This document shows, one piece after another, positions 1 to 5,634 of a stretch of DNA of 7,752 bases (positions are counted from its first letter, which is position 1; the number at the start of each line of letters is the position of its first letter). A program made the translations under genes and the position numbers. The DNA lies in contig JAJSZO010000100.1 of assembly GCA_030262795.1 (NCBI GenBank), positions 1 to 7,752 of the forward strand. The letters are read 5' to 3'. The notes beneath the pieces are model-generated. The model made no database searches, had not been told where the DNA came from, and saw nothing but the letters and a program-made list of their open reading frames with translations. The DNA is from Deltaproteobacteria bacterium (GTDB lineage Bacteria > Desulfobacterota > Desulfobacteria > Desulfobacterales > ETH-SRB1).

Positions 1-599
1 ATGGCGGGCTGCAAGTTCAAATCCTTGATAATCTTCTTGGAGAACATATAATAATTCAACCTGATTTTATAACTTTGCAGACAGCCATTGTTCCCGGGAA
101 TAATGAAAACCTGGGCAGGCTGTTTAAGCTGTCTGTTGATCAAGATGGTTTTTTTAAAGAAGCACATAAAAAATTTAAACCAATTGAATTTTCTGCAAAG
201 GGTATCTATCTGGCCGGCCTTGCTCATTATCCAAAGCCTGTTGATGAAGCTATTTCTCAGGCACAGGCAGCAGCAGTCAAGGCTGTAACGGTTCTTTCCA
301 GTCAGGGGTTAGTAGGGGTCAGGGGTCAGGGGTCAGGGGTCAGAACAACCGGTAATGAAGTTGCATCAATTGATCTGAAATTATGTGTCGCATGTCTGAC
401 ATGTGCCAGGACTTGTACTTTCGGAGCGGTGATCATAAATGGTATGGGCAAGCCATATATTGAGCCGGCAAAATGTCGAGGGTGCGGTATCTGTGTTGTT
501 GAATGCCCGACAAAGGCTATTGCTTTAGAAGATTTCAAGAATTATCCGATACTAACTGAGTGCGAAGCGCTTGTGGAACGGTTCACAGTTCACGGTTAA
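1..599 (+). CDS. hdrA: HdrA-like flavin/iron-sulfur electron-transfer protein, C-terminal part (5' truncated)
   Basis: The frame is open from the left edge (first full codon at position 3) to TAA at 597-599, giving 198 visible residues; the true start lies outside the window. Any start codon around position 75 would be an artefact, because homologous sequence continues upstream of it. Visible residues 24-95 are the end of the HdrA FAD domain, with TAIVPGNNENL and the typical tail GIYLAGLAHYPKPVDEAISQAQAAA. Two ferredoxin motifs follow: CVACLTCARTC (C128, C131, C134, C138) and CRGCGICVVEC (C158, C161, C164, C168), each expected to hold a [4Fe-4S] cluster. In this family HdrA is the flavin hub of heterodisulfide-reductase-type complexes. 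Next to mvhD and metF it probably serves the methylene-THF reductase reaction. Residues about 101-117 are a low-complexity G/R/Q linker encoded by a heptamer repeat, and the C-terminus RFTVHG lies in another repeat. The family call is secure; the exact partner complex is inferred. Confidence 0.9.
   Translation, partial: GGLQVQILDNLLGEHIIIQPDFITLQTAIVPGNNENLGRLFKLSVDQDGFFKEAHKKFKPIEFSAKGIYLAGLAHYPKPVDEAISQAQAAAVKAVTVLSSQGLVGVRGQGSGVRTTGNEVASIDLKLCVACLTCARTCTFGAVIINGMGKPYIEPAKCRGCGICVVECPTKAIALEDFKNYPILTECEALVERFTVHG
315..342 (+). repeat. Four perfect tandem GGGGTCA heptamers inside hdrA
   Basis: Copies lie at 315-321, 322-328, 329-335 and 336-342, and a degenerate related stretch (GTCAGGGGTTAGTA) lies just upstream at 301-314. 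The tract is translated as a glycine-rich linker between the FAD domain and the two ferredoxin motifs. Seven is not a multiple of three, so losing one copy would put the downstream reading into a frame with TGA at 376-378. Gaining one copy would lead to TAA at 353-355. Either change would remove both iron-sulfur motifs. Confidence 0.9.
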
Positions 600-640
600 C
601 GGTTAAAGAGCAATTGACCTTAAACCCTGAACCCTGAACC
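579..640. repeat. Degenerate GGTTCA/GGTTAA repeat spanning the hdrA stop and the gap before mvhD
   Basis: Short related units read GTTCACAGTTCACGGTTAACGG and then, in the opposite sense, CCCTGAACCCTGAACC. The left half overlaps the hdrA coding end and supplies its last residues and stop codon. The two halves are roughly inverted (GGTTCA against TGAACC). This looks like a small dispersed repeat remnant; no gene or terminator T-tract is present in it. Confidence 0.65.
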
Positions 641-659
641 TGTAAACGGAATATGTTTG

Positions 660-1070
660 ATGAAAAATAACTTTGAGCCTTTAATTTTTGTCTTTTGTTG
701 TAAGTACTGCCCTTCTTGCTCAGTTGATTTGGCAAAATCGGCAAAATTGCAGTATCCGCATAGCATAAAGATAATTAAGGTATCTTGCATAGGAGCAGTC
801 GGAACAATACATATTCTTAAGGCTTTGGAAAACGGAGCGGATGGTGTCTGTTTGATGGGATGCTTAGAAGAAAATTGTGAATATTCAACTGGAAGTCTTT
901 GGGCAAGAAAGCGAGTTCAATATGTTAAAAAATTACTTGGCAAGCTATCAATAGAAAAAGAAAGATTAGAGATGTATAATCTGGCAGCCGCTGAAGCTCA
1001 CAGGTTTTGCGAGCTGGTTAGAGAAATAACAGAGACAGTCAGAACTTTAGGACCAATACCATTAAAATAG
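660..1070 (+). CDS. mvhD: MvhD-like [2Fe-2S] electron-transfer subunit (hydrogenase/HdrA iron-sulfur subunit D)
   Basis: The gene encodes 136 residues from the ATG at 660. A TTG codon directly before it (657) is also in frame, but the ATG is the simpler start. The Shine-Dalgarno is weak (GGA at 648-650). The protein matches the small MvhD/FrhD family: a hydrophobic strand into FCCKYCPSC (C13, C14, C17, C20), C43 after the conserved QYP...IKIIKVSC stretch, then GADGVCLMGCLEENCEY (C64, C68, C73), and the helical end LVREITETVRTLGP. MvhD proteins carry a [2Fe-2S] cluster and dock on HdrA to relay electrons to or from a partner oxidoreductase. It sits 60 bp after hdrA and ahead of metF, so MetF or an unseen hydrogenase or dehydrogenase is the probable partner. 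From memory, most MvhD proteins have a CSGR-type motif after the middle cysteine; here it reads CIGA, so this is a divergent member. Confidence 0.85.
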   Translation: MKNNFEPLIFVFCCKYCPSCSVDLAKSAKLQYPHSIKIIKVSCIGAVGTIHILKALENGADGVCLMGCLEENCEYSTGSLWARKRVQYVKKLLGKLSIEKERLEMYNLAAAEAHRFCELVREITETVRTLGPIPLK

Positions 1071-1082
1071 ATAACCAAAAGA

Positions 1083-1175
1083 ATTGAATATTGAATATTT
1101 GTGGAATCGCTTCGCTCCATTAATTCATATAAAATTGACAGAATTCCTTCAATATTCAATAGACAATATTCAATA
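1083..1175. repeat. Inverted ATTGAATATTGAA repeat flanking a small element between mvhD and metF
   Basis: ATTGAATATTGAA at 1083-1095 is the exact reverse complement of 1148-1160 (13 of 13 pairs, 52 nt between). The right arm is partly duplicated directly: CAATATTCAATA occurs at 1150-1161 and again at 1164-1175. Between the arms lies TGGAATCGCTTCGCTCCA (1102-1119), with short self-complementary ends. The element fills most of the 125-bp gap. It has no terminator T-tract and resembles a miniature repeat insertion. A TTGACA box at 1135-1140 lies inside, but no good -10 box stands 16-18 nt downstream. Confidence 0.7.
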
Positions 1176-1195
1176 TCTAACTCAAAGGAAGATCA

Positions 1196-2125
1196 ATGAT
1201 TATGAAATCGGGCAGTAATCTAGAAAAAATATTATCCAGCGGACAGTTTGCCGTTACTGCTGAATGTGGTCCTCCAAAGGGCACATCTGCAAAGGTGATT
1301 CAGAAAAAAGGGGAGCTTCTTAAATCCCATTGTGATGCCTTGAATGTGACTGATAATCAGACAGCAATCGTTCGAATGTCAAGCCTGAGCGGGTGTGTTT
1401 TTTTAAAACAGATTGACGTAGAGCCGGTAATGCAGATGGTCGTGCGGGATCGAAACCGTCTTGCTATTCAGAGCGATATTCTAGGGGCTGTTGCGCTGGG
1501 GATTCGAAATGTATTATGCCTTTCCGGTGATCATCAGAAGTTCGGCAATCATCCCACAGCCAAGGGTGTATATGATATTGATTCCATGCAGCTTCTTCAA
1601 ACATTAAAACGTATGCGCGATGAAAAGAAATTTTTATCTGGAGATGATATATCCGGAGATGTGCCGCTTTTCCTTGGAGCAGCAGCTAATCCTTTTGCCG
1701 ATCCTTTTGAATTTCGTGTTACCCGTCTCGCCAAGAAGATTAAGGCCGGTGCAGACTTTATTCAGACTCAGGCTATTTTTGATGTTCCTAAATTTACCAG
1801 GTGGATGGATATGGTCAGGGACCGTGGCCTGGATCAAAATGTCCATATTTTGGCCGGAGTAATACCTGTAAAGTCCGTTGGTATGGCCCGTTATATGAAA
1901 AATAATGTATCAGGATTGAGTGTGCCCAAGGAATTGATTGATCGAATGGCGAATGCAAAAGATGCAAAAGAAGAGGGCGTAAAGATATGCCTGGAAATTA
2001 TTGAGAAGATCAAAGAGATTAAGGGAATTCATGGTGTTCATATAATGGCTGTTGCCTGGGAAGATATTGTTCCGGACATTGTGGAAAAGGCAGGATTGAT
2101 GCCAAGGCCGGCTGTAGAGGCCTGA
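1196..2125 (+). CDS. metF: 5,10-methylenetetrahydrofolate reductase, MetF family
   Basis: The protein has 309 residues from ATG at 1196; AAGGAA at 1185-1190 lies 5 nt upstream. An in-frame ATG at 1202 would give nearly the same product with better spacing (11 nt). The family reduces methylene-THF to methyl-THF on FAD in a TIM barrel, the last reductive step of the methyl branch, and the step can run in reverse in acetate oxidisers. Expected active-site positions are present: E23 in TAECGPPKG (equivalent to E. coli Glu28), D112 in LCLSGDH (Asp120) and Q192 in FIQTQAIFDV (Gln183). The length is close to E. coli MetF (296 residues) and the chain looks complete. The zinc-binding MetV partner known from acetogens is not seen on either side. 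The position after hdrA and mvhD suggests that MetF is wired to an Hdr-type complex rather than using NAD(P)H alone. It ends 19 bp before acsD with no repeat between them, so the two are almost certainly co-transcribed. Confidence 0.92.
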   Translation: MIMKSGSNLEKILSSGQFAVTAECGPPKGTSAKVIQKKGELLKSHCDALNVTDNQTAIVRMSSLSGCVFLKQIDVEPVMQMVVRDRNRLAIQSDILGAVALGIRNVLCLSGDHQKFGNHPTAKGVYDIDSMQLLQTLKRMRDEKKFLSGDDISGDVPLFLGAAANPFADPFEFRVTRLAKKIKAGADFIQTQAIFDVPKFTRWMDMVRDRGLDQNVHILAGVIPVKSVGMARYMKNNVSGLSVPKELIDRMANAKDAKEEGVKICLEIIEKIKEIKGIHGVHIMAVAWEDIVPDIVEKAGLMPRPAVEA

Positions 2126-2144
2126 TATATAAGGAGAAAAAATA

Positions 2145-3095
2145 ATGAGTTTTGAGGTACCAAAGGTTTCTTACGCTGGAAAGATAAGGAAAACTCCGTT
2201 GGGACAGGAAGGAAATACAGTTACTGTTGGTGGTGAATCGTGTTATCCGTTTCATTTGTTTGAAGGTGAAATGCCTTGTCCTCCGAGGATAGCAATGGAA
2301 GTTTATGACAGCGAACCCGAAGACTGGCCGGATACGGCATTGGAGCCGTTTGCTGACGTTATTAAGGATCCTGCGGCATGGGCTCGTAAGTGTATTGACA
2401 CATATGGGGCTGAAATGATTGCATTTCAACTGGCCGGCACCGATCCCAATGATAAAAACATTACAGCCGATGAGGCTGCTGAAATTACTAAAAAAGTTTC
2501 TGATGCAGTGGATGTTCCCATGATTGTTTTGGGATGTGGTAATGTTGATAAGGATACTGATGTATTAAAGGCGATTTGCGAGGTTTGCGAAGGCAAAAAT
2601 TTAATTATAGGTCCTGTTGTAGAAGGGAACTATCGTGCAATCGGGGCAACGGCTATAGGCTATAACCATACTGTGGTTGCTTCAACGCCGATTGATATAA
2701 ATCTTGCAAAACAGCTTAATATCCTTTTAGGGAATTTAAATGTGCCGGATGAAAAGATTATCATTGATCCGTCAACCGGTGCTTTGGGCTATGGACTTGA
2801 ATATTGTTACAGTGTAATGGAACGTATTCGAATGGCAGCGTTAGTTCAGGAAGATGAAAGGCTTCAGTTTCCAATTCTTGCCAATCTTGCCAGAGAAGTG
2901 TGGAAAACAAAAGAGGTTAAAGTCCTTGAATCGGAAGCGCCGTTGCTCGGAGATGTGAAAAAAAGAGGGATATTGATGGAAGCATTAACAGCTCAGTGTG
3001 TACTTCTTGCCGGAGCTGATATTCTGGTAATGAGACACCCTGAGGCGATTAGTTTGGTCAAAGAATCAATTAAAGATTTAATGACCGGGAACTAG
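2145..3095 (+). CDS. acsD: Corrinoid/iron-sulfur protein small subunit (CODH/ACS delta subunit)
   Basis: The protein has 316 residues from ATG at 2145, with a strong AAGGAG at 2131-2136 (8-nt spacing). It is the small, TIM-barrel subunit of the CFeSP heterodimer, which pairs with AcsC to hold the cobalamin cap and carries the methyl group from AcsE to ACS. Recognisable AcsD/CdhD features, in order, are PCPPRIAMEVYD followed by EDWPD (about 44-61), the CIDTYGAEMIAFQLAGTDP stretch (about 82-100), a NLIIGPVVEGNYRAIGATAIGY region, STPIDINLAKQLNILL, and DPSTGALGYGLEYCYSVMERIRMAAL near residue 210. The length is near that of the acetogen protein (about 320). It has no ferredoxin motif, as expected for the small subunit. 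It lies ahead of acsB and acsC, and a long repeat-rich gap separates it from acsB. Confidence 0.95.
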   Translation: MSFEVPKVSYAGKIRKTPLGQEGNTVTVGGESCYPFHLFEGEMPCPPRIAMEVYDSEPEDWPDTALEPFADVIKDPAAWARKCIDTYGAEMIAFQLAGTDPNDKNITADEAAEITKKVSDAVDVPMIVLGCGNVDKDTDVLKAICEVCEGKNLIIGPVVEGNYRAIGATAIGYNHTVVASTPIDINLAKQLNILLGNLNVPDEKIIIDPSTGALGYGLEYCYSVMERIRMAALVQEDERLQFPILANLAREVWKTKEVKVLESEAPLLGDVKKRGILMEALTAQCVLLAGADILVMRHPEAISLVKESIKDLMTGN

Positions 3096-3155
3096 GAATT
3101 TTGAGATCTGTGCGTTTAGAGCTGTTAGCGTTTAGCAGTTAGCTGTTAGGAAATG

Positions 3156-3183
3156 TTGACGAAATAACTTCCACAATTATACA
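3156..3183 (+). promoter_or_regulatory. Possible sigma-70-like promoter upstream of acsB
   Basis: TTGACG (3156-3161, five of six matches to TTGACA) is followed after 16 nt by TATACA (3178-3183, four of six to TATAAT). It lies about 155 bp before the acsB start, inside the compound repeat. It could give acsB and the downstream genes transcription independent of acsD. The match is modest, and such boxes occur by chance in AT-rich DNA. Confidence 0.3.
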
Positions 3184-3226
3184 TCACAACTTCAGGTCGA
3201 ACAAAGCAAACCTGCAAACCATGTAG

Positions 3227-3252
3227 GTTGGGTTGAGCTTGCGAAACCCAAC
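3227..3252. repeat. Perfect palindrome GTTGGGTT ... AACCCAAC
   Basis: An 8-bp perfect stem (3227-3234 with 3245-3252) encloses a 10-nt loop, GAGCTTGCGA. The sequence resembles a palindromic repeat I recall as scattered through many unrelated bacterial genomes. No T-tract follows, so it is not a standard terminator, although the RNA hairpin could still affect processing or stability of the acs message. Confidence 0.7.
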
Positions 3253-3323
3253 AACAAACTAACCGCTAAAAGCTAATGGCTAAAAGCTAACCGCTTTGCG
3301 ATAAGCCATGAGCTAACTTTATG

Positions 3324-3329
3324 AGAGGG
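3324..3329 (+). promoter_or_regulatory. Ribosome binding site that fixes the GTG start of acsB
   Basis: AGAGGG lies 8 nt before GTG at 3338. An ATG at 3321 overlaps this site, but its frame stops after nine codons, so GTG is the functional start. Confidence 0.65.
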
Positions 3330-3337
3330 ATAAAACA

Positions 3338-5542
3338 GTGTCTAAGATAATTTGTTCGGCAGCAATTCGAGGTGCCCACAAAATTGTGGGTATGGCAGAG
3401 GAAAAATACGAGGAAGCATTGAAAAAATGGGGGCCTGATCAAAAAATCGGTTTTCCGAATACAACGTATTATCTTCCGATTATTTATGGAATGCTTGGAA
3501 TTCCTGTAGATACATTGGGAGATGTTCGTCAGATACTGGATAAGTGCAAAGAGCTTGTTCCGCCGCCTGTAAGTGATAATGTCTGGCTTCCCTACCTCGC
3601 TCCGGCGCTTGAAGCAGGCATGGCTACCTATTTTGCAGAAGAGATCATTGAGGCGATACTATATCTGGAGCAGCCTGATTTTTACACAAAGGCAGAGGAC
3701 ACGCTTCCCGACAATATATGGCTGGGAGCGGCCGACGACGTTATTATGCGAAAACGAGGTGTGGAATTTGTTGATGGCAGTGCACCCGGATTTGCTGCGA
3801 TATTAGGTGCTGCTCCATCCAATGAGATAGCTGCAAAGATTGCAATAGAACTTCAGGAAAAAAATCTTTACGTATTCATGTGTGCTGACCATGAAGGCAA
3901 AACAATGTCGGAACAACTTGTGGAAGAAGGTATCCAGATCGGTTGGCCTACCCGGCTGGTCTCTTTTGGGCCGAGTTATAGGGCAGCCGTGTTTGCCATA
4001 GGATTTGCAACACGTGTTGCCATGTCCTTTGGCGGAGTTAAGCCCGGAGATTTTAAGGGAAACCTTCATTATAATAAAGACAGGGTATTTGCCTTTGCAA
4101 TGCCTCTTGGGACAGTAACCGATGAATGGTACGCCAATGCGGCCGGAGCTATCAACTGGGGATTCCCGACTATAGCTGACACCCCGATTCCTGAAGTTCT
4201 CCCGACAGGAATTTGTACATACGAACATGTGGTCAGTAACGTTCCCCACGATAAGATTGTGGCCAGGGCTGTTGAAGTTCGCGGTCTTAAGGTTTCCATC
4301 ACCAAAGTTGATATCCCTATGTCATACGGCCCTGCATTTGAGGGAGAGCGTATCCGCAAGGATGACCTTTATTTTGAATGCGGCGGTGGGAGAACCATGG
4401 GAGTCGAACTGACGATTTCAAAAGATATGTCAGAGGTAGAAGACGGAAAGATTGAGATGATCGGGCCTGACCTTGATCAGATTAAAGAGGGGGATAAACT
4501 TCCATTTGCAATGCTGATTGAGGTGGCCGGCCGGCAGATGCAGTCGGATTTTGAGCCGATATTAGAACGTCAGATACACCATCTCGTCAATTATGTTCAG
4601 GGTATAATGCATATCGGACAGAGAAACATTATGTGGATCAGGGTGGGCAAGGCCGCTGTCGAAAAAGGATTTTTGCTCAAACACATTGGCACGGCCATGC
4701 ATGCCAAGTACCATCAGGATTTTGGAGGTATTGTCGATAAAGTTCAGGTTAAGATTTATACAGATGAAGAAAAAGTCAAAGAAGTGTTAGAACTCTCAAA
4801 GAAGGTTTATAAAACAAGAGATGAGAGAGTTGAAGGCATGACCGATGAAACGGAAGAAACCTATTATTCATGTACATTGTGTCAGTCTTTTGCTCCCAGC
4901 CATGTATGCATCATTACCCCCGAACGTGTAGGAATGTGCGGCGCTTATAACTGGCTTGACTGTAAGGCTTCTTTTGAGATCAATCCTACGGGTCCGAATC
5001 AGCCTATTATAAAGGGAGAATGTACAGAGCCTGTTCTTGGACAATGGAAAGGAATTACTGATTTTGTAAATAAGGCATCACGCCAGAAAGTTGAGCAGAT
5101 AAGTGCGTACAGCCTGATAAATTTTCCAATGACGGCATGTGGCTGTTTTGAGTGTATAGCCACCATCCTTCCCATGTGTAATGGCATTATGGTAATAAAC
5201 AGAGATTCCAGGGGAATGACGCCATGCGGAATGAAGTTTACGACTCTTGCCGGTATGGTAGGTGGTGGAAACCAGACACCCGGTTTTCTTGGCGTAAGTA
5301 AGCATTATATTTGCAGCAAGAAGTTCCTGCTGGCCGAAGGAGGCTTAAAACGTGTAGTATGGCTTCCAAAAATGCTGAAAGAGGAACTTGCCGAACGCAT
5401 GAAGCCGATATGTGAGGAAATGGGTATCCCGAATTTTGCGGATATGATTGCTGATGATACAATTGGAACTACGGAAGAAGAAATTCTTCCTTTTCTTGAA
5501 GAAAAAGGGCATCCCGCCCTTACTATGGATCCGTTGATGTAG
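3338..5542 (+). CDS. acsB: Acetyl-CoA synthase (CODH/ACS beta subunit, bacterial type)
   Basis: The protein has 734 residues from GTG at 3338. It condenses CO, a methyl group from the CFeSP and CoA into acetyl-CoA at the nickel A-cluster, or cleaves acetyl-CoA in reverse. The A-cluster ligands are intact: C512, C515, C524 and C534 in CTLCQSFAPSHVCIITPER and the following GMC bind the [4Fe-4S] cube, and the C601-G602-C603 motif in MTACGCFECIA binds the nickel pair. The 89-residue spacing from the first ligand to the CGC motif equals that of Moorella ACS (C506 to C595). The N-terminal region that docks on CO dehydrogenase in bacterial enzymes is present (KIGFPNTTYYLPIIYGMLG, about 36-54); archaeal CdhC lacks it. 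The chain ends in the expected GHPALTMDPLM. The CO dehydrogenase partner (acsA) is not adjacent. No frameshift is seen. Confidence 0.97.
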   Translation: MSKIICSAAIRGAHKIVGMAEEKYEEALKKWGPDQKIGFPNTTYYLPIIYGMLGIPVDTLGDVRQILDKCKELVPPPVSDNVWLPYLAPALEAGMATYFAEEIIEAILYLEQPDFYTKAEDTLPDNIWLGAADDVIMRKRGVEFVDGSAPGFAAILGAAPSNEIAAKIAIELQEKNLYVFMCADHEGKTMSEQLVEEGIQIGWPTRLVSFGPSYRAAVFAIGFATRVAMSFGGVKPGDFKGNLHYNKDRVFAFAMPLGTVTDEWYANAAGAINWGFPTIADTPIPEVLPTGICTYEHVVSNVPHDKIVARAVEVRGLKVSITKVDIPMSYGPAFEGERIRKDDLYFECGGGRTMGVELTISKDMSEVEDGKIEMIGPDLDQIKEGDKLPFAMLIEVAGRQMQSDFEPILERQIHHLVNYVQGIMHIGQRNIMWIRVGKAAVEKGFLLKHIGTAMHAKYHQDFGGIVDKVQVKIYTDEEKVKEVLELSKKVYKTRDERVEGMTDETEETYYSCTLCQSFAPSHVCIITPERVGMCGAYNWLDCKASFEINPTGPNQPIIKGECTEPVLGQWKGITDFVNKASRQKVEQISAYSLINFPMTACGCFECIATILPMCNGIMVINRDSRGMTPCGMKFTTLAGMVGGGNQTPGFLGVSKHYICSKKFLLAEGGLKRVVWLPKMLKEELAERMKPICEEMGIPNFADMIADDTIGTTEEEILPFLEEKGHPALTMDPLM
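3375..3390. repeat. Perfect 16-bp palindrome in the first codons of acsB
   Basis: CCCACAAAATTGTGGG is fully self-complementary apart from the central AA. It spans codons 13-18 (A-H-K-I-V-G), 35 nt after the GTG. It could form a short mRNA hairpin behind the initiating ribosome or a protein-binding site, or it may be chance. The encoded residues lie in a weakly conserved N-terminal stretch. Confidence 0.5.
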
Positions 5543-5563
5543 GGGCAAATCTTGTGTTTGCCC
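5543..5563. repeat. Perfect hairpin GGGCAAA ... TTTGCCC directly after the acsB stop
   Basis: A 7-bp perfect stem (5543-5549 with 5557-5563) carries a 7-nt loop, TCTTGTG. It begins on the base after the TAG of acsB. No T-run follows, so it is not a typical intrinsic terminator. It could protect the 3' end of an acsB transcript or attenuate reading into acsC. The form resembles dispersed GGGGCAAA-type repeats that I recall from Desulfobacterota genomes; this is recollection, not a search. Confidence 0.7.
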
Positions 5564-5582
5564 TTGAGATGATTGGTTAAAT

Positions 5583-5610
5583 AATCTGTGGAAATCTGCG
5601 TAATCTGCGG
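5583..5610 (+). repeat. Three AATCTGYGK units ahead of acsC
   Basis: Copies are AATCTGTGG (5583-5591), AATCTGCGT (5593-5601) and AATCTGCGG (5602-5610). The ATG immediately after the third copy (5611) is in frame with acsC but belongs to the edge of the repeat, which argues against using it as the start. Confidence 0.75.
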
Positions 5611-5618
5611 ATGGATTT

Positions 5619-5624
5619 AAGGAG
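5619..5624 (+). promoter_or_regulatory. Ribosome binding site that fixes the acsC start
   Basis: A strong AAGGAG lies 10 nt before ATG at 5635. Starting at the upstream in-frame ATG (5611) would place this site inside the coding region, so 5635 is the better start. Confidence 0.8.
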
Positions 5625-5634
5625 AAGAATAGAA

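Larger units (their letters stand above)
3112..3317. repeat. Compound inverted element between acsD and acsB (GTTAGC-type arrays)
   Basis: The left arm (about 3112-3150) holds degenerate GTTTAGAGCTGTTAGCGTTTAG-like units. The right arm (about 3259-3317) holds their reverse complement, CTAACCGCTAAAAGCTAATG and similar. The arms are related but imperfect, and each is itself made of repeated 6-8 bp units. They enclose about 110 bp that contain a separate palindrome and a possible promoter. Together they account for most of the 242-bp acsD-acsB gap, the longest in the window. No reading frame of interest is present. It resembles a small mobile-repeat insertion; whether it moves or acts in RNA processing is unknown. 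Confidence 0.65.

Noticed and set aside
315..342. Heptamer array as a CRISPR or iteron-type origin
   Set aside because: The units are seven bases with no spacers, lie inside a coding frame, and have no replication gene or AT-rich region beside them.
653..670. Five-residue ATG frame overlapping the mvhD start
   Set aside because: It is too short, has no ribosome binding site and most likely arises by chance from the AT-rich leader.
1135..1163. Promoter with TTGACA at 1135-1140 ahead of metF
   Set aside because: The -35 box is perfect, but the hexamers at 16-18 nt spacing (such as AATAGA) match the -10 consensus poorly, so it is not listed as a feature.
2019..2429. 136-codon open frame on the minus strand across the metF-acsD junction
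   Set aside because: It is antisense to two strongly recognised genes, has no family resemblance and has a basic, cysteine-scattered composition typical of a shadow frame.
3321..3350. Nine-residue ATG frame overlapping the acsB start, as a possible leader peptide
   Set aside because: It covers the acsB ribosome binding site and has no ribosome site of its own; the residues (MRGIKQCLR) show no attenuation logic.
3803..4249. 148-codon minus-strand open frame inside acsB
   Set aside because: It lies wholly within the conserved acsB coding region and shows no recognisable domain; it is a by-product of codon use on the other strand.
5543..5563. Hairpin after acsB as an intrinsic terminator
   Set aside because: The stem is only 7 bp and is followed by TTGAGATGATT rather than a T-run, and acsC of the same pathway follows at once.
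5611..5634. Upstream in-frame ATG as the acsC start
   Set aside because: It sits at the edge of the AATCTGYGK repeat, adds residues not typical of AcsC, and would place the strong AAGGAG inside the gene.
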